From positions 10,786-74,785 of the forward strand of contig NZ_CAMLFY010000010.1 of the NCBI RefSeq assembly GCF_946479415.1: 64,000 nucleotides of DNA. The letters are read 5' to 3'. Each line of letters starts with the position of its first letter. The stretch's first letter is position 1. The DNA comes from an uncultured Shinella sp. (GTDB taxonomy: Bacteria; Pseudomonadota; Alphaproteobacteria; Rhizobiales; Rhizobiaceae). Of the stretch, positions 16,363 through 24,127 are shown piece after piece. The position numbers and the translations under genes were made by a program. The notes under the pieces were generated by a model, which saw only the letters and a list, made by a program, of their open reading frames with translations, did no database searches and was not told the DNA's origin.

Positions 16363-17859
16363 TCAGGCGGCCGTGTCGATGCAGAGATATTTGAGTTCGG
16401 TGAAGGCCTCCATGCCGTGGCGCGAGCCCTCGCGGCCGAGACCGGATTGTTTCCAGCCCCCGAAGGGGATCGGCCCGCCGGTGATCTTCACCCGGTTGAT
16501 CGCCACCATGCCGTATTCCAGCGCGCGGGCAAGGCGCATCTGGCGGGCGCCGTTTTCGGTGACGACATAGGCGACGAGGCCGTATTCGGTGTCGTTGGCG
16601 CGGGAGACCACTTCGGCCTCGCTGTCGAAAGCCGTGACGGCGGCGACGGGGCCGAAGGTTTCCTCGCGCATGATGAGCGCGTCATTCGGGACATCGGTCA
16701 GAAGCGTCGGTTCGAAGAAGAGCGGGCCGGCCTTGTGGCGCTTGCCGCCGGTCAGCAGCTTTGCGCCGCGGTTCAGCGCATCGGCCACCTGTTCCTCCAC
16801 CTTGGCGATGGCACGTTCATGCATCAGCGGGCCGATTTCGACGTCGGCCTCCAGCCCGGCGCCGACCTTCAGGGTCGCGATGCGCGTCTTGAAAGCCGTG
16901 TTGAATGCCGCGAGCGCGGAACGTTCGACATAGATGCGGTTGGCGGCGAGGCAATCCTGCCCCGATGTCGCAAATTTCGCGTTGACCGCGATATCGGCCG
17001 CCTTGTCGATATCGGCATCGGCGAAGACGATCAGCGGGGCATGGCCGCCGAGCTCCATCACTAGGCGCTTCATGGTGGGCGCGCACTGGCCGGCGATCAG
17101 CTTGCCGATCTCGGTCGAGCCGGTGAAGCTCATGGCGCGGATACCGGGATCGGCGCTCATTTGTCCGACGATGTTTGCGGCATTGCCCGTGACGACATTG
17201 AAAACGCCGGCGGGAAAGCCGGCCCGCTCGCCGAGTTCTGCAAGCGCAAGCGCGGAGAGCGGCGTTTCGCTGGAGGGATGGGCAACGACGGTGCAGCCGG
17301 CGGCAAGCGCTGCGGCCGCCTTGCGGGTGATCATCGCGGAGGGGAAATTCCACGGCGTCACGATGCCGACGACGCCGAGCGCCTCGCGCCGTACGATCAT
17401 CTCGGCGCCTGGCAGGTGGCTCGTCACGTTTTCCGCGTTCAGGCGTTTTCCTTCCTCGGCATACCATTCGACGAAGGAGGCGGCGTAGTCGATCTCGCCG
17501 CGGGATTCCGCGATCGGCTTGCCCTGTTCCAGTGTCATCAGCAAGGCGAGATCTTCGCGGTGCTCCAGCATCAGGTCGTGCCATCTGCGCAGGATTTTCG
17601 CGCGCTGCTGCGGCAGCATATCCCGCCATGCGGCGAAGGCGTCCGCTGCGGCGGTGATGGCGTCCGTGGTCTGATCGCCATCGAGCGCGGCAACCCAGGC
17701 CAGGGGCGCAGAGGAAGCGGGGTCGGTCACCTTGAAACTCGCGCCATCGCGGCCGGCGACCCAGCGGCCGCCGACATAGGAAAGCTCGCGCAGCAGATGC
17801 GGATCGGCAAGGCGGGCAAGCGCGTCGTGAAAGGTCGGGCGGGCAAATAGGGCGGTCAC
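16363..17859 (-). CDS. doeC: NAD(P)-dependent semialdehyde dehydrogenase (DoeC/Ssd-like)
   Basis: This 498-residue protein starts at GTG 17859, which has a strong AGAGGAGG six bases upstream; a longer frame to 18006 is rejected. Typical succinate-semialdehyde dehydrogenase features are GVVGIVTPWNFPSAMITRK, SFTGSTEIGKL, the general base in MELGGHAPLIVF and the catalytic cysteine in SGQDCLAANR. It carries the full ALDH length. Co-transcription with an AsnC regulator and a class III transaminase next to ehu-eut-doe genes points to oxidation of aspartate semialdehyde from ectoine. A second, similar enzyme lies at 28428-29903, so which one is used in the pathway is uncertain. Confidence 0.8.
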   Translation of the reverse strand: MTALFARPTFHDALARLADPHLLRELSYVGGRWVAGRDGASFKVTDPASSAPLAWVAALDGDQTTDAITAAADAFAAWRDMLPQQRAKILRRWHDLMLEHREDLALLMTLEQGKPIAESRGEIDYAASFVEWYAEEGKRLNAENVTSHLPGAEMIVRREALGVVGIVTPWNFPSAMITRKAAAALAAGCTVVAHPSSETPLSALALAELGERAGFPAGVFNVVTGNAANIVGQMSADPGIRAMSFTGSTEIGKLIAGQCAPTMKRLVMELGGHAPLIVFADADIDKAADIAVNAKFATSGQDCLAANRIYVERSALAAFNTAFKTRIATLKVGAGLEADVEIGPLMHERAIAKVEEQVADALNRGAKLLTGGKRHKAGPLFFEPTLLTDVPNDALIMREETFGPVAAVTAFDSEAEVVSRANDTEYGLVAYVVTENGARQMRLARALEYGMVAINRVKITGGPIPFGGWKQSGLGREGSRHGMEAFTELKYLCIDTAA

Positions 17860-17908
17860 GGCAGCCTCCTCTGGCGGTGTTGGAGGAGTCTGCCAGATGA
17901 ACGGCGTC

Positions 17909-17975
17909 AGATTGTCTATTGCCGGGGCCGGAGGCAGAGATTTTGGCCAAAGGTGCGGGCGGCCGTAGACAATCT
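17909..17975. promoter_or_regulatory. 10-bp inverted repeat in the asnC-ssd gap
   Basis: AGATTGTCTA at 17909-17918 is the exact reverse complement of TAGACAATCT at 17966-17975, 47 nt apart, in the 118-nt gap between the AsnC-type gene and its downstream dehydrogenase. The core AGACAAT recurs at 18503-18509 in the asnC-enuR divergent region. Spaced dyads are typical of Lrp/AsnC octamers, so autoregulation by the neighbouring regulator is plausible. Confidence 0.45.
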
Positions 17976-17977
17976 CT

Positions 17978-18460
17978 CTATTCGGAGGCGGGCAGCAGCG
18001 CTGCAAGCGGCAGCACTGTCTCTTCCTTCACCGTCTTGGTGACGATGTAGGTGAAGTAGCGATCGATGCCGAGTTCGCGGTCGAGCAGGCTATCGACGAG
18101 ACGCTGATAGGCGTCGATATCGGCGGCCATGATCTTCAGGATGTAATCGACGCCGCCGCCGACAGACCAGCAGGCCACGATTTCGGGTGTTGCAGCAACC
18201 GCGCGCTCGAAGCGCTCGAAATCCACCTGTCGATGATTGGAAAGCGTCACCTCCATCATGACGCTGGCGACCGGCGCGATACGGCGCACCGCGACACGGG
18301 CATGATAGCCCGAAACGATCCCCGCCTTTTCCAGTTTGCGCAGGCGCAGCCAGCAAGGTGTGGGCGAGAGGCCTGCCTTTTCCGCGAGCGCCAGTTTGGT
18401 GATGCGCCCGTTCTCCTGAATGGCCTCCAGGATGCGCAGGTCGATGGCGTCGAGTTTCAT
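17978..18460 (-). CDS. doeX: Lrp/AsnC-family regulator of ectoine catabolism
   Basis: This 160-residue protein starts at ATG 18460, with GGAGG upstream; a longer frame to 18508 is less likely. The N-terminal winged helix (MKLDAIDLRILEAIQENGRI in two halves, then LSPTPCWLRLRKLEKAG) is the standard AsnC DNA-binding domain, and the C-terminal RAM domain contains GGVDYILKIMAADIDAY. Family members bind amino acids or their derivatives and form octamers. An asnC gene (doeX) accompanies ectoine catabolic genes in several bacteria. It is the first gene of the leftward unit with the dehydrogenase and transaminase and diverges from enuR. Confidence 0.82.
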   Translation of the reverse strand: MKLDAIDLRILEAIQENGRITKLALAEKAGLSPTPCWLRLRKLEKAGIVSGYHARVAVRRIAPVASVMMEVTLSNHRQVDFERFERAVAATPEIVACWSVGGGVDYILKIMAADIDAYQRLVDSLLDRELGIDRYFTYIVTKTVKEETVLPLAALLPASE

Positions 18461-18562
18461 GCGGTCGCCCTCCGGGCGGGGATCGTGTGGAACGAGGGAA
18501 AAAGACAATGGAAAGGCATTTTGGCGTTGTCAATTGAACTGAATTTGAGCACTGTTGAAATC
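18461..18562. promoter_or_regulatory. Divergent promoter region asnC/enuR
   Basis: This 102-nt gap must hold the start signals of both regulators. It contains AGACAAT (18503-18509), also found twice before the dehydrogenase, and TTGTC at 18527-18531, forming a GACAA/TTGTC dyad with an 18-nt spacer. No convincing -35/-10 pair could be assigned by eye. Confidence 0.4.
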
Positions 18563-19948
18563 ATGACAAATTGGCAACCCGATCCATCCCAATTGCGCCG
18601 TCCGGCCTATCTCTCCCTTGCCGAGCAGATTGCCCGCGCCATTCAGGAAGGACTTCTGCCCAACGGTACGCGCCTTCTGCCACACCGCAAGCTCGCCGAC
18701 GACCTTAAACTTTCCGTTCAGACCGTCAGCCGCGCCTATGACGAGCTGATCCGCCGCGGCCTCATCTCGGGCGAGATCGGCCGCGGCTCCTTCGTGCAGA
18801 CGCGGCCGAAGGAACCGGAGCCGCCCTATTTGCCGGAGCGTCTCGGCGAGCTGGTCGATCTCTCGATCCTCAAGCCCGTTTGCGAGCAGCTTCATCTGGA
18901 GCGCATGCGCGAGGCATTCGGCTGGCTGGCGGAAAACCTGCCGTCGAGCTCGGCGCTCTCCTTCCGTCCAAACATGGTTTTTCCACGCCACAGGATTGTC
19001 GCGGCCGAATGGCTGGCGCGCTGCGGCCTCGATATTTCGCCGCTCAATATCAGCCTCACCAACGGCGCGACGTCGGGCATGACGGTCGCGCTGATGAGCG
19101 TGGCGCCGCCCGGCTCCACCGTTGCGACGGAGGCGATCAGTCACCACACGCTGGTGCCGCTTTCCACCTATCTCGGCCTGCATCTCGAGGGCTTGCCGAT
19201 CGATAGGGATGGCATGATCCCCGAGGCGCTGGACGACGCTTGCCGTAAGGGCGTCATCCGTGCCGTCTTCCTTCAGCCTTCCGTCATCAATCCGACCGCG
19301 ACGCTGATGAGCGCCGAACGCCGGCAGGCGCTGGCTGATGTGGCGCGATGCCACGATATCGCGATCATCGAGAACGACATTCTGGGGCCGCTCGTCGAAG
19401 GGCGCGCGCCGCCGATTGCCGCCTATGCGCCGGAGCGGACGCTCTACGTCACGAGTTTCACGAAGATCACGGTGCCGGGCCTGCGCATCGGCTATCTTGC
19501 GGCACCCGATCGTTATGTCGCGGCCGTGGCGAACCGGCACCTCGTTTCCAACTGGATGGCAACGCCTTCGATCGCGGAGATCGCAACCCGCTGGGTCAGC
19601 GACGGCACGGCGATGGAGCTGGTCAATTGGCAGCGTCGCGCTCTCGCCGTTCGCCACGACATCGCAAAAGAGGCCTTTGCGGGGCTGCCCTACCACACGC
19701 ATCCGCAGAGCCTGCATGTCTGGTTGCCGCTGCCGGAGGGGCATACGGAAGAGGGCTTCGTGTCGCAGGCGCGGTTGCGCGGCGTCGCCATTGCGCCCGG
19801 CTCCTCCTTCAGGACCTGTGACCAGCACTGGCATCCGGCAGTGCGCATCTCGCTGGGATCGACGACGGAGCAGGAACTTCGCACGGGGCTCGGCATTCTG
19901 GCATCGCTGGCCAGCGGAAATCCCGAAGCGCTTCTGCTCGCGATTTGA
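18563..19948 (+). CDS. enuR: MocR/GntR-type PLP-binding regulator of ectoine genes
   Basis: This 461-residue protein starts at ATG 18563; a longer frame from 18233 is ruled out because it overlaps asnC. The N-terminal GntR winged helix (about 15-80) includes LADDLKLSVQTVSRAYDELI, followed by an aminotransferase-like domain (about 110-450). Lys301 in VTSFTKITVPGLRIGY is in the PLP-lysine position, almost the same number as the lysine reported for Ruegeria EnuR (Lys302). EnuR represses ectoine uptake and breakdown genes and is released by catabolic intermediates such as acetyl-diaminobutyrate. Its position directly before ehuA and divergent from asnC matches known loci. Confidence 0.85.
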   Translation: MTNWQPDPSQLRRPAYLSLAEQIARAIQEGLLPNGTRLLPHRKLADDLKLSVQTVSRAYDELIRRGLISGEIGRGSFVQTRPKEPEPPYLPERLGELVDLSILKPVCEQLHLERMREAFGWLAENLPSSSALSFRPNMVFPRHRIVAAEWLARCGLDISPLNISLTNGATSGMTVALMSVAPPGSTVATEAISHHTLVPLSTYLGLHLEGLPIDRDGMIPEALDDACRKGVIRAVFLQPSVINPTATLMSAERRQALADVARCHDIAIIENDILGPLVEGRAPPIAAYAPERTLYVTSFTKITVPGLRIGYLAAPDRYVAAVANRHLVSNWMATPSIAEIATRWVSDGTAMELVNWQRRALAVRHDIAKEAFAGLPYHTHPQSLHVWLPLPEGHTEEGFVSQARLRGVAIAPGSSFRTCDQHWHPAVRISLGSTTEQELRTGLGILASLASGNPEALLLAI

Positions 19949-19972
19949 GAAAATTGCCCGCCAATCGGGCGC

Positions 19973-20005
19973 CCGAAGAATAATTGTACTGATATTATTA
20001 TTCGG
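19973..20005 (+). promoter_or_regulatory. Candidate operator upstream of ehuA
   Basis: The A/T-rich dyad CCGAAGAATAAT and ATTATTATTCGG (11 of 12 positions pair) is separated by 9 nt and lies 65-98 nt before the ehuA ATG. It is the only strong dyad in the 122-nt enuR-ehuA gap, so it is a candidate site for EnuR. The link to EnuR is inference. Confidence 0.45.
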
Positions 20006-20070
20006 ATTGACATGATTTCTATCGCCGCGCATCGTTAGGCCATCACTTGTCTCAACAGGGAGAGACATGC

Positions 20071-20856
20071 ATGGCAGCCCCCATTATCCGCATCGACAAC
20101 ATCACCAAGCGCTACGGTCCTTTGACCGTGCTCGACGGTCTGTCGATGGAGGTGATGCCGGGCGAAAAGCTTGCGCTCATCGGCCCATCCGGCTCCGGCA
20201 AGACGACGATCCTGCGTATTCTGATGACGCTGGAAGCCATCAGCGGCGGGCATATCCAGGTCGATGGCGATCAGCTCTACCATATGCCGCGAAACGGAAG
20301 CCTCGTGGCGGCGGACGATCGCCACCTGCACAGGATGCGCGAGAAGATCGGCATGGTCTTCCAGCACTTCAATCTCTTTCCGCACAAATGTGTGCTCCAC
20401 AATGTCACGCTCGCGCCGATGCTGACGAAAGGCGTGGCGAAGGCCGCGGCTCAGAAGCGGGCGATGGAGCTTCTCGACATGGTGGGCCTCGCCGACAAGG
20501 CGAAGAGCATGCCCGCACAATTGTCCGGTGGGCAGAAGCAGCGCGTGGCAATCGCCCGCGCGCTGGCGCTCTCGCCGAAGATCATGCTGTTCGACGAGGT
20601 GACCTCGGCGCTCGACCCGGAACTGGTCGAGGAGGTGCTGAACGTCATGCGCAAGCTCGCCGCCGAGACCGATATGACCATGCTGCTGGTGACCCATGAA
20701 ATGGGCTTCGCCCACGATTTTGCCGACCGCATCCTGTTCTTCGACCGCGGCAAGATCGTCGAGGAGGGCAAGCCGGACGAGATTTTCCGCAATCCCAAGC
20801 AGGAACGCACGCAGACCTTCCTGCGCAAGATCATCGCGGCCGGGCACCGCGTCTGA
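20071..20856 (+). CDS. ehuA: Ectoine/hydroxyectoine ABC transporter ATP-binding protein
   Basis: This 261-residue polar-amino-acid-type ATPase has Walker A GPSGSGKTT, signature LSGGQKQRVAIARAL, Walker B IMLFDEVTSALDPE and VTHEMGFAHDF. ATG 20071 is preceded by AGGGAGA; a TTG eight codons upstream is less likely. It heads ehuABCD, which with eutABC and doeAB reproduces the gene order of the rhizobial ectoine locus, and that order is the main reason for the substrate assignment. The ATPase drives import through the EhuC/EhuD channel. Confidence 0.87.
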   Translation: MAAPIIRIDNITKRYGPLTVLDGLSMEVMPGEKLALIGPSGSGKTTILRILMTLEAISGGHIQVDGDQLYHMPRNGSLVAADDRHLHRMREKIGMVFQHFNLFPHKCVLHNVTLAPMLTKGVAKAAAQKRAMELLDMVGLADKAKSMPAQLSGGQKQRVAIARALALSPKIMLFDEVTSALDPELVEEVLNVMRKLAAETDMTMLLVTHEMGFAHDFADRILFFDRGKIVEEGKPDEIFRNPKQERTQTFLRKIIAAGHRV

Positions 20857-20932
20857 GGGGTTTCCCCCGGAAACAAAGCCTCGAGCAACAACCGAAAATA
20901 ACAACCAGAAACAGCCAGAGGAGTTCGCAACA

Positions 20933-21784
20933 ATGCGCATAAGGACATTTTTGACCGTGGCGGCCGGCGCAAGCGCGCTGATGGCGGCCGTCGCCACCAC
21001 GCCGGCTTTCGCCGATGACGGCAAGCTGGAAGAATTGAAGGCGCAGGGCTTTGCCCGTGTCGCCATCGCCAACGAGCCGCCGTTCACCGCGGTCGCCGCC
21101 GACGGCAAGGTCTCGGGTGCGGCTCCCGATGTCGCCCGCGAAGTGTTCAAACGCCTCGGCGTTACGGACATCGTCGCCTCGATCTCGGAATACGGCGCGA
21201 TGATTCCCGGCCTTCAGGCCGGCCGTCACGACGTCATCACCGCAGGCCTCTTCATGAAGCCCGAGCGTTGCGCGGCCGTCGCCTATTCCGAGCCGATCCT
21301 CTGCGATGCCGAAGCCTTTGCGCTCAAGAAGGGCAATCCGCTGAAGCTCAAGAGCTACAAGGATATTGCCGACAATCCGGATGCGAAGATCGGTGCGCCG
21401 GGCGGCGGCACGGAAGAGAAGCTTGCGCTCGAAGCCGGCGTGCCGCGTGACCGTGTCATCGTTGTGCCGGATGGCCAAAGCGGCCTGAAGATGCTGCAGG
21501 ATGGTCGCATCGATGCCTATTCGCTGCCGGTTCTGTCCATCAACGACCTGGTCGCCAAGGCGAACGATCCCGAGATCGAGGTTGTCGCTCCGGTGGAGGG
21601 CGCCCCGGTCTATTGCGACGGTGCGGCCTTCAAGAAGGGCGACGAAGCGCTGCGTGACGCCTTCGACGTGGAGCTTGCCAAGCTCAAGGAGAGCGGTGAG
21701 TTCGCCAAGATCATCGAACCCTACGGCTTCTCCGCCAAGGCTGCGATGTCAACGACGCGCGACAAGCTCTGCGCAGCGAAGTGA
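20933..21784 (+). CDS. ehuB: Ectoine/hydroxyectoine-binding periplasmic protein
   Basis: This 283-residue protein starts at ATG 20933 with AGGAG nine bases upstream. It has a clear signal peptide (ASALMAAVATTPAFA, cleavage near residue 27) and the class-2 amino-acid-binding fold: VAIANEPPFTAVAADGKVSG, a binding-pocket stretch AAPDVAREVFKRLG, and GAPGGGTEEKLALEAG in the second lobe. EhuB captures ectoine and hydroxyectoine in the periplasm. It is followed by an unusual 240-nt gap containing a long inverted repeat before ehuC, which may alter the ratio of receptor to channel. Confidence 0.87.
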   Translation: MRIRTFLTVAAGASALMAAVATTPAFADDGKLEELKAQGFARVAIANEPPFTAVAADGKVSGAAPDVAREVFKRLGVTDIVASISEYGAMIPGLQAGRHDVITAGLFMKPERCAAVAYSEPILCDAEAFALKKGNPLKLKSYKDIADNPDAKIGAPGGGTEEKLALEAGVPRDRVIVVPDGQSGLKMLQDGRIDAYSLPVLSINDLVAKANDPEIEVVAPVEGAPVYCDGAAFKKGDEALRDAFDVELAKLKESGEFAKIIEPYGFSAKAAMSTTRDKLCAAK

Positions 21785-21827
21785 TCGTCTAAGCAAGGAT
21801 CTGGACGTTTGGATATGAGGCTGCCTT

Positions 21828-21982
21828 ACCCCCCTCTGCCCTGCCGGGCATCTCCCCCACATGGGGGGAGATTGGATGGAGCATTGTTTTGCCCATCTCC
21901 AATGTCGCCGATCGAGCGAGACCTCCATCTTCTGCCGATCTCCCCCCATGTGGGGGAGATGCCCGGCAGGGCAGAGGGGGGT
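21828..21982. repeat. Palindromic intergenic element (45-bp inverted repeat) between ehuB and ehuC
   Basis: The left arm 21828-21872 and right arm 21938-21982 are perfect reverse complements over 45 bp, with a 65-nt centre. Each arm starts or ends with a run of six C or G, contains CTGCCCTGCCGGGCATCTCC, and holds its own inner dyad (CTCCCCCACATGGGGGGAG). The composition resembles the mosaic palindromic elements common between genes in Rhizobium, Agrobacterium and Brucella relatives. As RNA it would form a very stable stem within the ehu transcript, so it may stabilise ehuB mRNA or attenuate downstream expression. No second copy was seen in the window. Confidence 0.85.
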
Positions 21983-22023
21983 GCCTTGCGGTTCGCTCTT
22001 GCCACAACGGGATTGCACGCACC

Positions 22024-22683
22024 ATGACCGACTGGTCCGGCTATATTGGACTGATCCTGCAAGGCGCGCTCGTGACGCTTGAACTCACCGTCATGGGCTC
22101 GGTGCTGGCCGTCGTCATGGCGTTTCTCGCCGGGCTTGGCCGCGTCAGCCGCTTCATGGCGGTTCGGGCGCTGGCGACGACCTATATCGAGTTCTTTCGC
22201 GGTACGTCGATTTTCGTCCAGCTCTTCTGGGTCTATTTCGTATTGCCGTTTGCCGGCGTCACGCTGTCGCCGCTCCAGGCCGGCGTGCTGGCGCTTGGCC
22301 TGAATGTCGGCGCCTATGGGGCGGAGGTGGTGCGCGGCGCCGTCAAGGCGATCGGCCGCGAGCAGCGCGAGGCCTGCATCGCGCTCAATCTCTCGCGCGG
22401 CCAGGCGATGCGTCACGTCATCCTTCCGCAGGCGCTGCCCTTGATGCTGCCAACCTTCGGCAACAATGCGATCGAGCTGCTGAAGGGCACGGCCGTCGTC
22501 TCCCTGATTTCGCTCACGGATATGACGTTCCAGGCCCAGGTGGTGCGCGCGCAGACCGGCAGCACGCTGATCCCCTTCGCCGTCATCCTCGTGCTCTATT
22601 TCCTGATGGCGCTCGCCATTTCCTACGGAATGCGCTGGCTGGAGCGCAGGGTTACCCGTGGCCTCGATGGTGTGAGGACCTGA
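22024..22683 (+). CDS. ehuC: Ectoine/hydroxyectoine ABC transporter permease
   Basis: This 219-residue inner-membrane protein of the His/Glu/Gln/Arg permease family has about five hydrophobic segments and the coupling loop REQREACIALNLSRGQAMRH, followed by VILPQALPLMLPTFGNN. The start ATG 22024 is chosen because the longer frame from 21889 would translate the palindromic repeat. EhuC and EhuD form the channel. The gene ends 2 nt before ehuD starts. Confidence 0.87.
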   Translation: MTDWSGYIGLILQGALVTLELTVMGSVLAVVMAFLAGLGRVSRFMAVRALATTYIEFFRGTSIFVQLFWVYFVLPFAGVTLSPLQAGVLALGLNVGAYGAEVVRGAVKAIGREQREACIALNLSRGQAMRHVILPQALPLMLPTFGNNAIELLKGTAVVSLISLTDMTFQAQVVRAQTGSTLIPFAVILVLYFLMALAISYGMRWLERRVTRGLDGVRT

Positions 22684-22685
22684 CG

Positions 22686-23348
22686 ATGGAATGGGACTGG
22701 AATTTCGTCTGGGAAATCATGCCCACCCTGCTCGAGGGCCTGAAGATCACCATCCTGGCGACCGTGCTGGGCGCTGCCGTCGCCGCCGTCGTCGGTCTCG
22801 TCTTCGCGATCCTGCGCATGACGGCGCCCAAGCCGGTCGCGAAGGTGACGGGTTTTATCGTGGAGTTCATTCGCGGCACGCCGCTGCTCGTGCAACTGTA
22901 CTTCATCTTCTATGTGCTGCCGGATATCGGCATTCGCCTGCCGGCGCTGCTTGCGGGCGTCATCGGGCTCGGTCTGCACTACGGCACCTATGCGGCGGAG
23001 GTCTATCGCGCCGGCATCGAGAACGTGCCGCGCGGACAGTGGGAGGCGGCAAAGGCAACGAACCTCACGGGACGCCAGACCTGGCTCCATGTGATCCTTC
23101 CGCAGGCGATCCCGCCGATGATCCCCGCACTCGCCAACTATCTGATCGCGATGTTCAAGGAGACACCATTGCTTTCGGCCATCACCGTGCTCGAGCTGAT
23201 GAACCAGGCGAAGAGCGTCGCCAACAGCAGCTACCGCTATATCGAGCCGATGACCTTGGTCGGCGTGTTCTTCCTGATCATGAGCCTGATTTCCGTCGTC
23301 TTCCTGCGCTGGCTGGAAGAACGTTACGCCCGGCTGGAGGAACGCTGA
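22686..23348 (+). CDS. ehuD: Ectoine/hydroxyectoine ABC transporter permease
   Basis: This 220-residue partner permease has five hydrophobic stretches, the segment EFIRGTPLLVQLYFIFYVLP and the coupling loop NVPRGQWEAAKATNLTGRQT. It belongs to the same amino-acid permease family as EhuC and is required with it for import. The stop TGA shares its last base with the ATG of eutA (TGATG), so uptake and catabolism are translationally linked. Confidence 0.87.
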   Translation: MEWDWNFVWEIMPTLLEGLKITILATVLGAAVAAVVGLVFAILRMTAPKPVAKVTGFIVEFIRGTPLLVQLYFIFYVLPDIGIRLPALLAGVIGLGLHYGTYAAEVYRAGIENVPRGQWEAAKATNLTGRQTWLHVILPQAIPPMIPALANYLIAMFKETPLLSAITVLELMNQAKSVANSSYRYIEPMTLVGVFFLIMSLISVVFLRWLEERYARLEER

Positions 23349-24124
23349 TGCAGGCGATCGATCTCACACTCGCGTCGCGTGCGCCAAAGCTTGACGATCG
23401 TCCGCTGGCAAAACGCGTCGGCTTGATCATCCTTGCGACCGATCACACGACGGAGGTGGATTTCCAGCGCGTGGTGGCAAGCGAGCGGATCGGCGTTTAT
23501 GCCACGCGCATCCCCTATGCCAATCCGGTGACGCCGGAAAACCTGCGTGCCATGCAGCCTTCGCTAACGGCGGGTGCTGCTCTCATCCTGCCGGACGAGC
23601 CGCTCGATGTGGTGATGTATTCCTGCACGTCGGCCTCGGTGGTCATCGGCGATGCCGAAGTGAAGGCAGCGGTAAAGGCCGCCAAGCCGACGGCCGCCGT
23701 GGTAACGCCAACTGCGGCCGCAGTTTCCGGCCTCAAGGCCCTCGGCGCGCGGCGCATTTCCGTGCTGACGCCCTACACGCTCGAAACGAGCAGGCCGATG
23801 GCCGATTATTTCCTGGCCCTCGGCTTCGATATCGCCCGCTTCACCTGCCTTGGTCTCACCGACGACCGTGAGATGGCGCGGATTTCCCCCGAAGAAATCA
23901 TCGCCTTTGCGAGGGAGGCAATGGCACCGGACTCCGAAGCGCTCTTCATTTCCTGCACGGCTGTGCGTGCAGCCGGCGTTGCTGCAGCGATCGAAGCTGT
24001 CATCGGCAAACCAGTCGTCACCAGCAATCTTGCCACAGCCTGGGCCTGCCTCCGCCTTTGCAGCGACGAGGTGTCCCGGCCGGAGCTTGGCCGGCTGATG
24101 ACGCTTGCCTATGCGGGGCGCTGA
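23348..24124 (+). CDS. eutA: Ectoine utilisation protein EutA (Asp/Glu racemase-like)
   Basis: This 258-residue protein belongs to the aspartate racemase/arylmalonate decarboxylase fold, with the two opposed catalytic cysteines visible: Cys93 in VVMYSCTSAS and Cys203 in LFISCTAVR. In the ectoine locus EutA is thought to act with EutB and EutC in converting hydroxyectoine to ectoine; the precise step has been proposed rather than fully proven. The start ATG 23348 overlaps the ehuD stop, and a frame running back through ehuD is excluded. Confidence 0.85.
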   Translation: MQAIDLTLASRAPKLDDRPLAKRVGLIILATDHTTEVDFQRVVASERIGVYATRIPYANPVTPENLRAMQPSLTAGAALILPDEPLDVVMYSCTSASVVIGDAEVKAAVKAAKPTAAVVTPTAAAVSGLKALGARRISVLTPYTLETSRPMADYFLALGFDIARFTCLGLTDDREMARISPEEIIAFAREAMAPDSEALFISCTAVRAAGVAAAIEAVIGKPVVTSNLATAWACLRLCSDEVSRPELGRLMTLAYAGR

Positions 24125-24127
24125 GCG

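Noticed and set aside
16363..18006. Longer dehydrogenase form starting at 18006
   Set aside because: It adds 49 residues of non-ALDH sequence and overlaps the asnC-type gene, while GTG 17859 has a strong ribosome-binding site.
21828..21982. Inverted repeat considered as an insertion sequence end pair or attachment site
   Set aside because: The 65-nt centre holds no transposase or cargo and no target duplication was seen; it fits a palindromic intergenic element.
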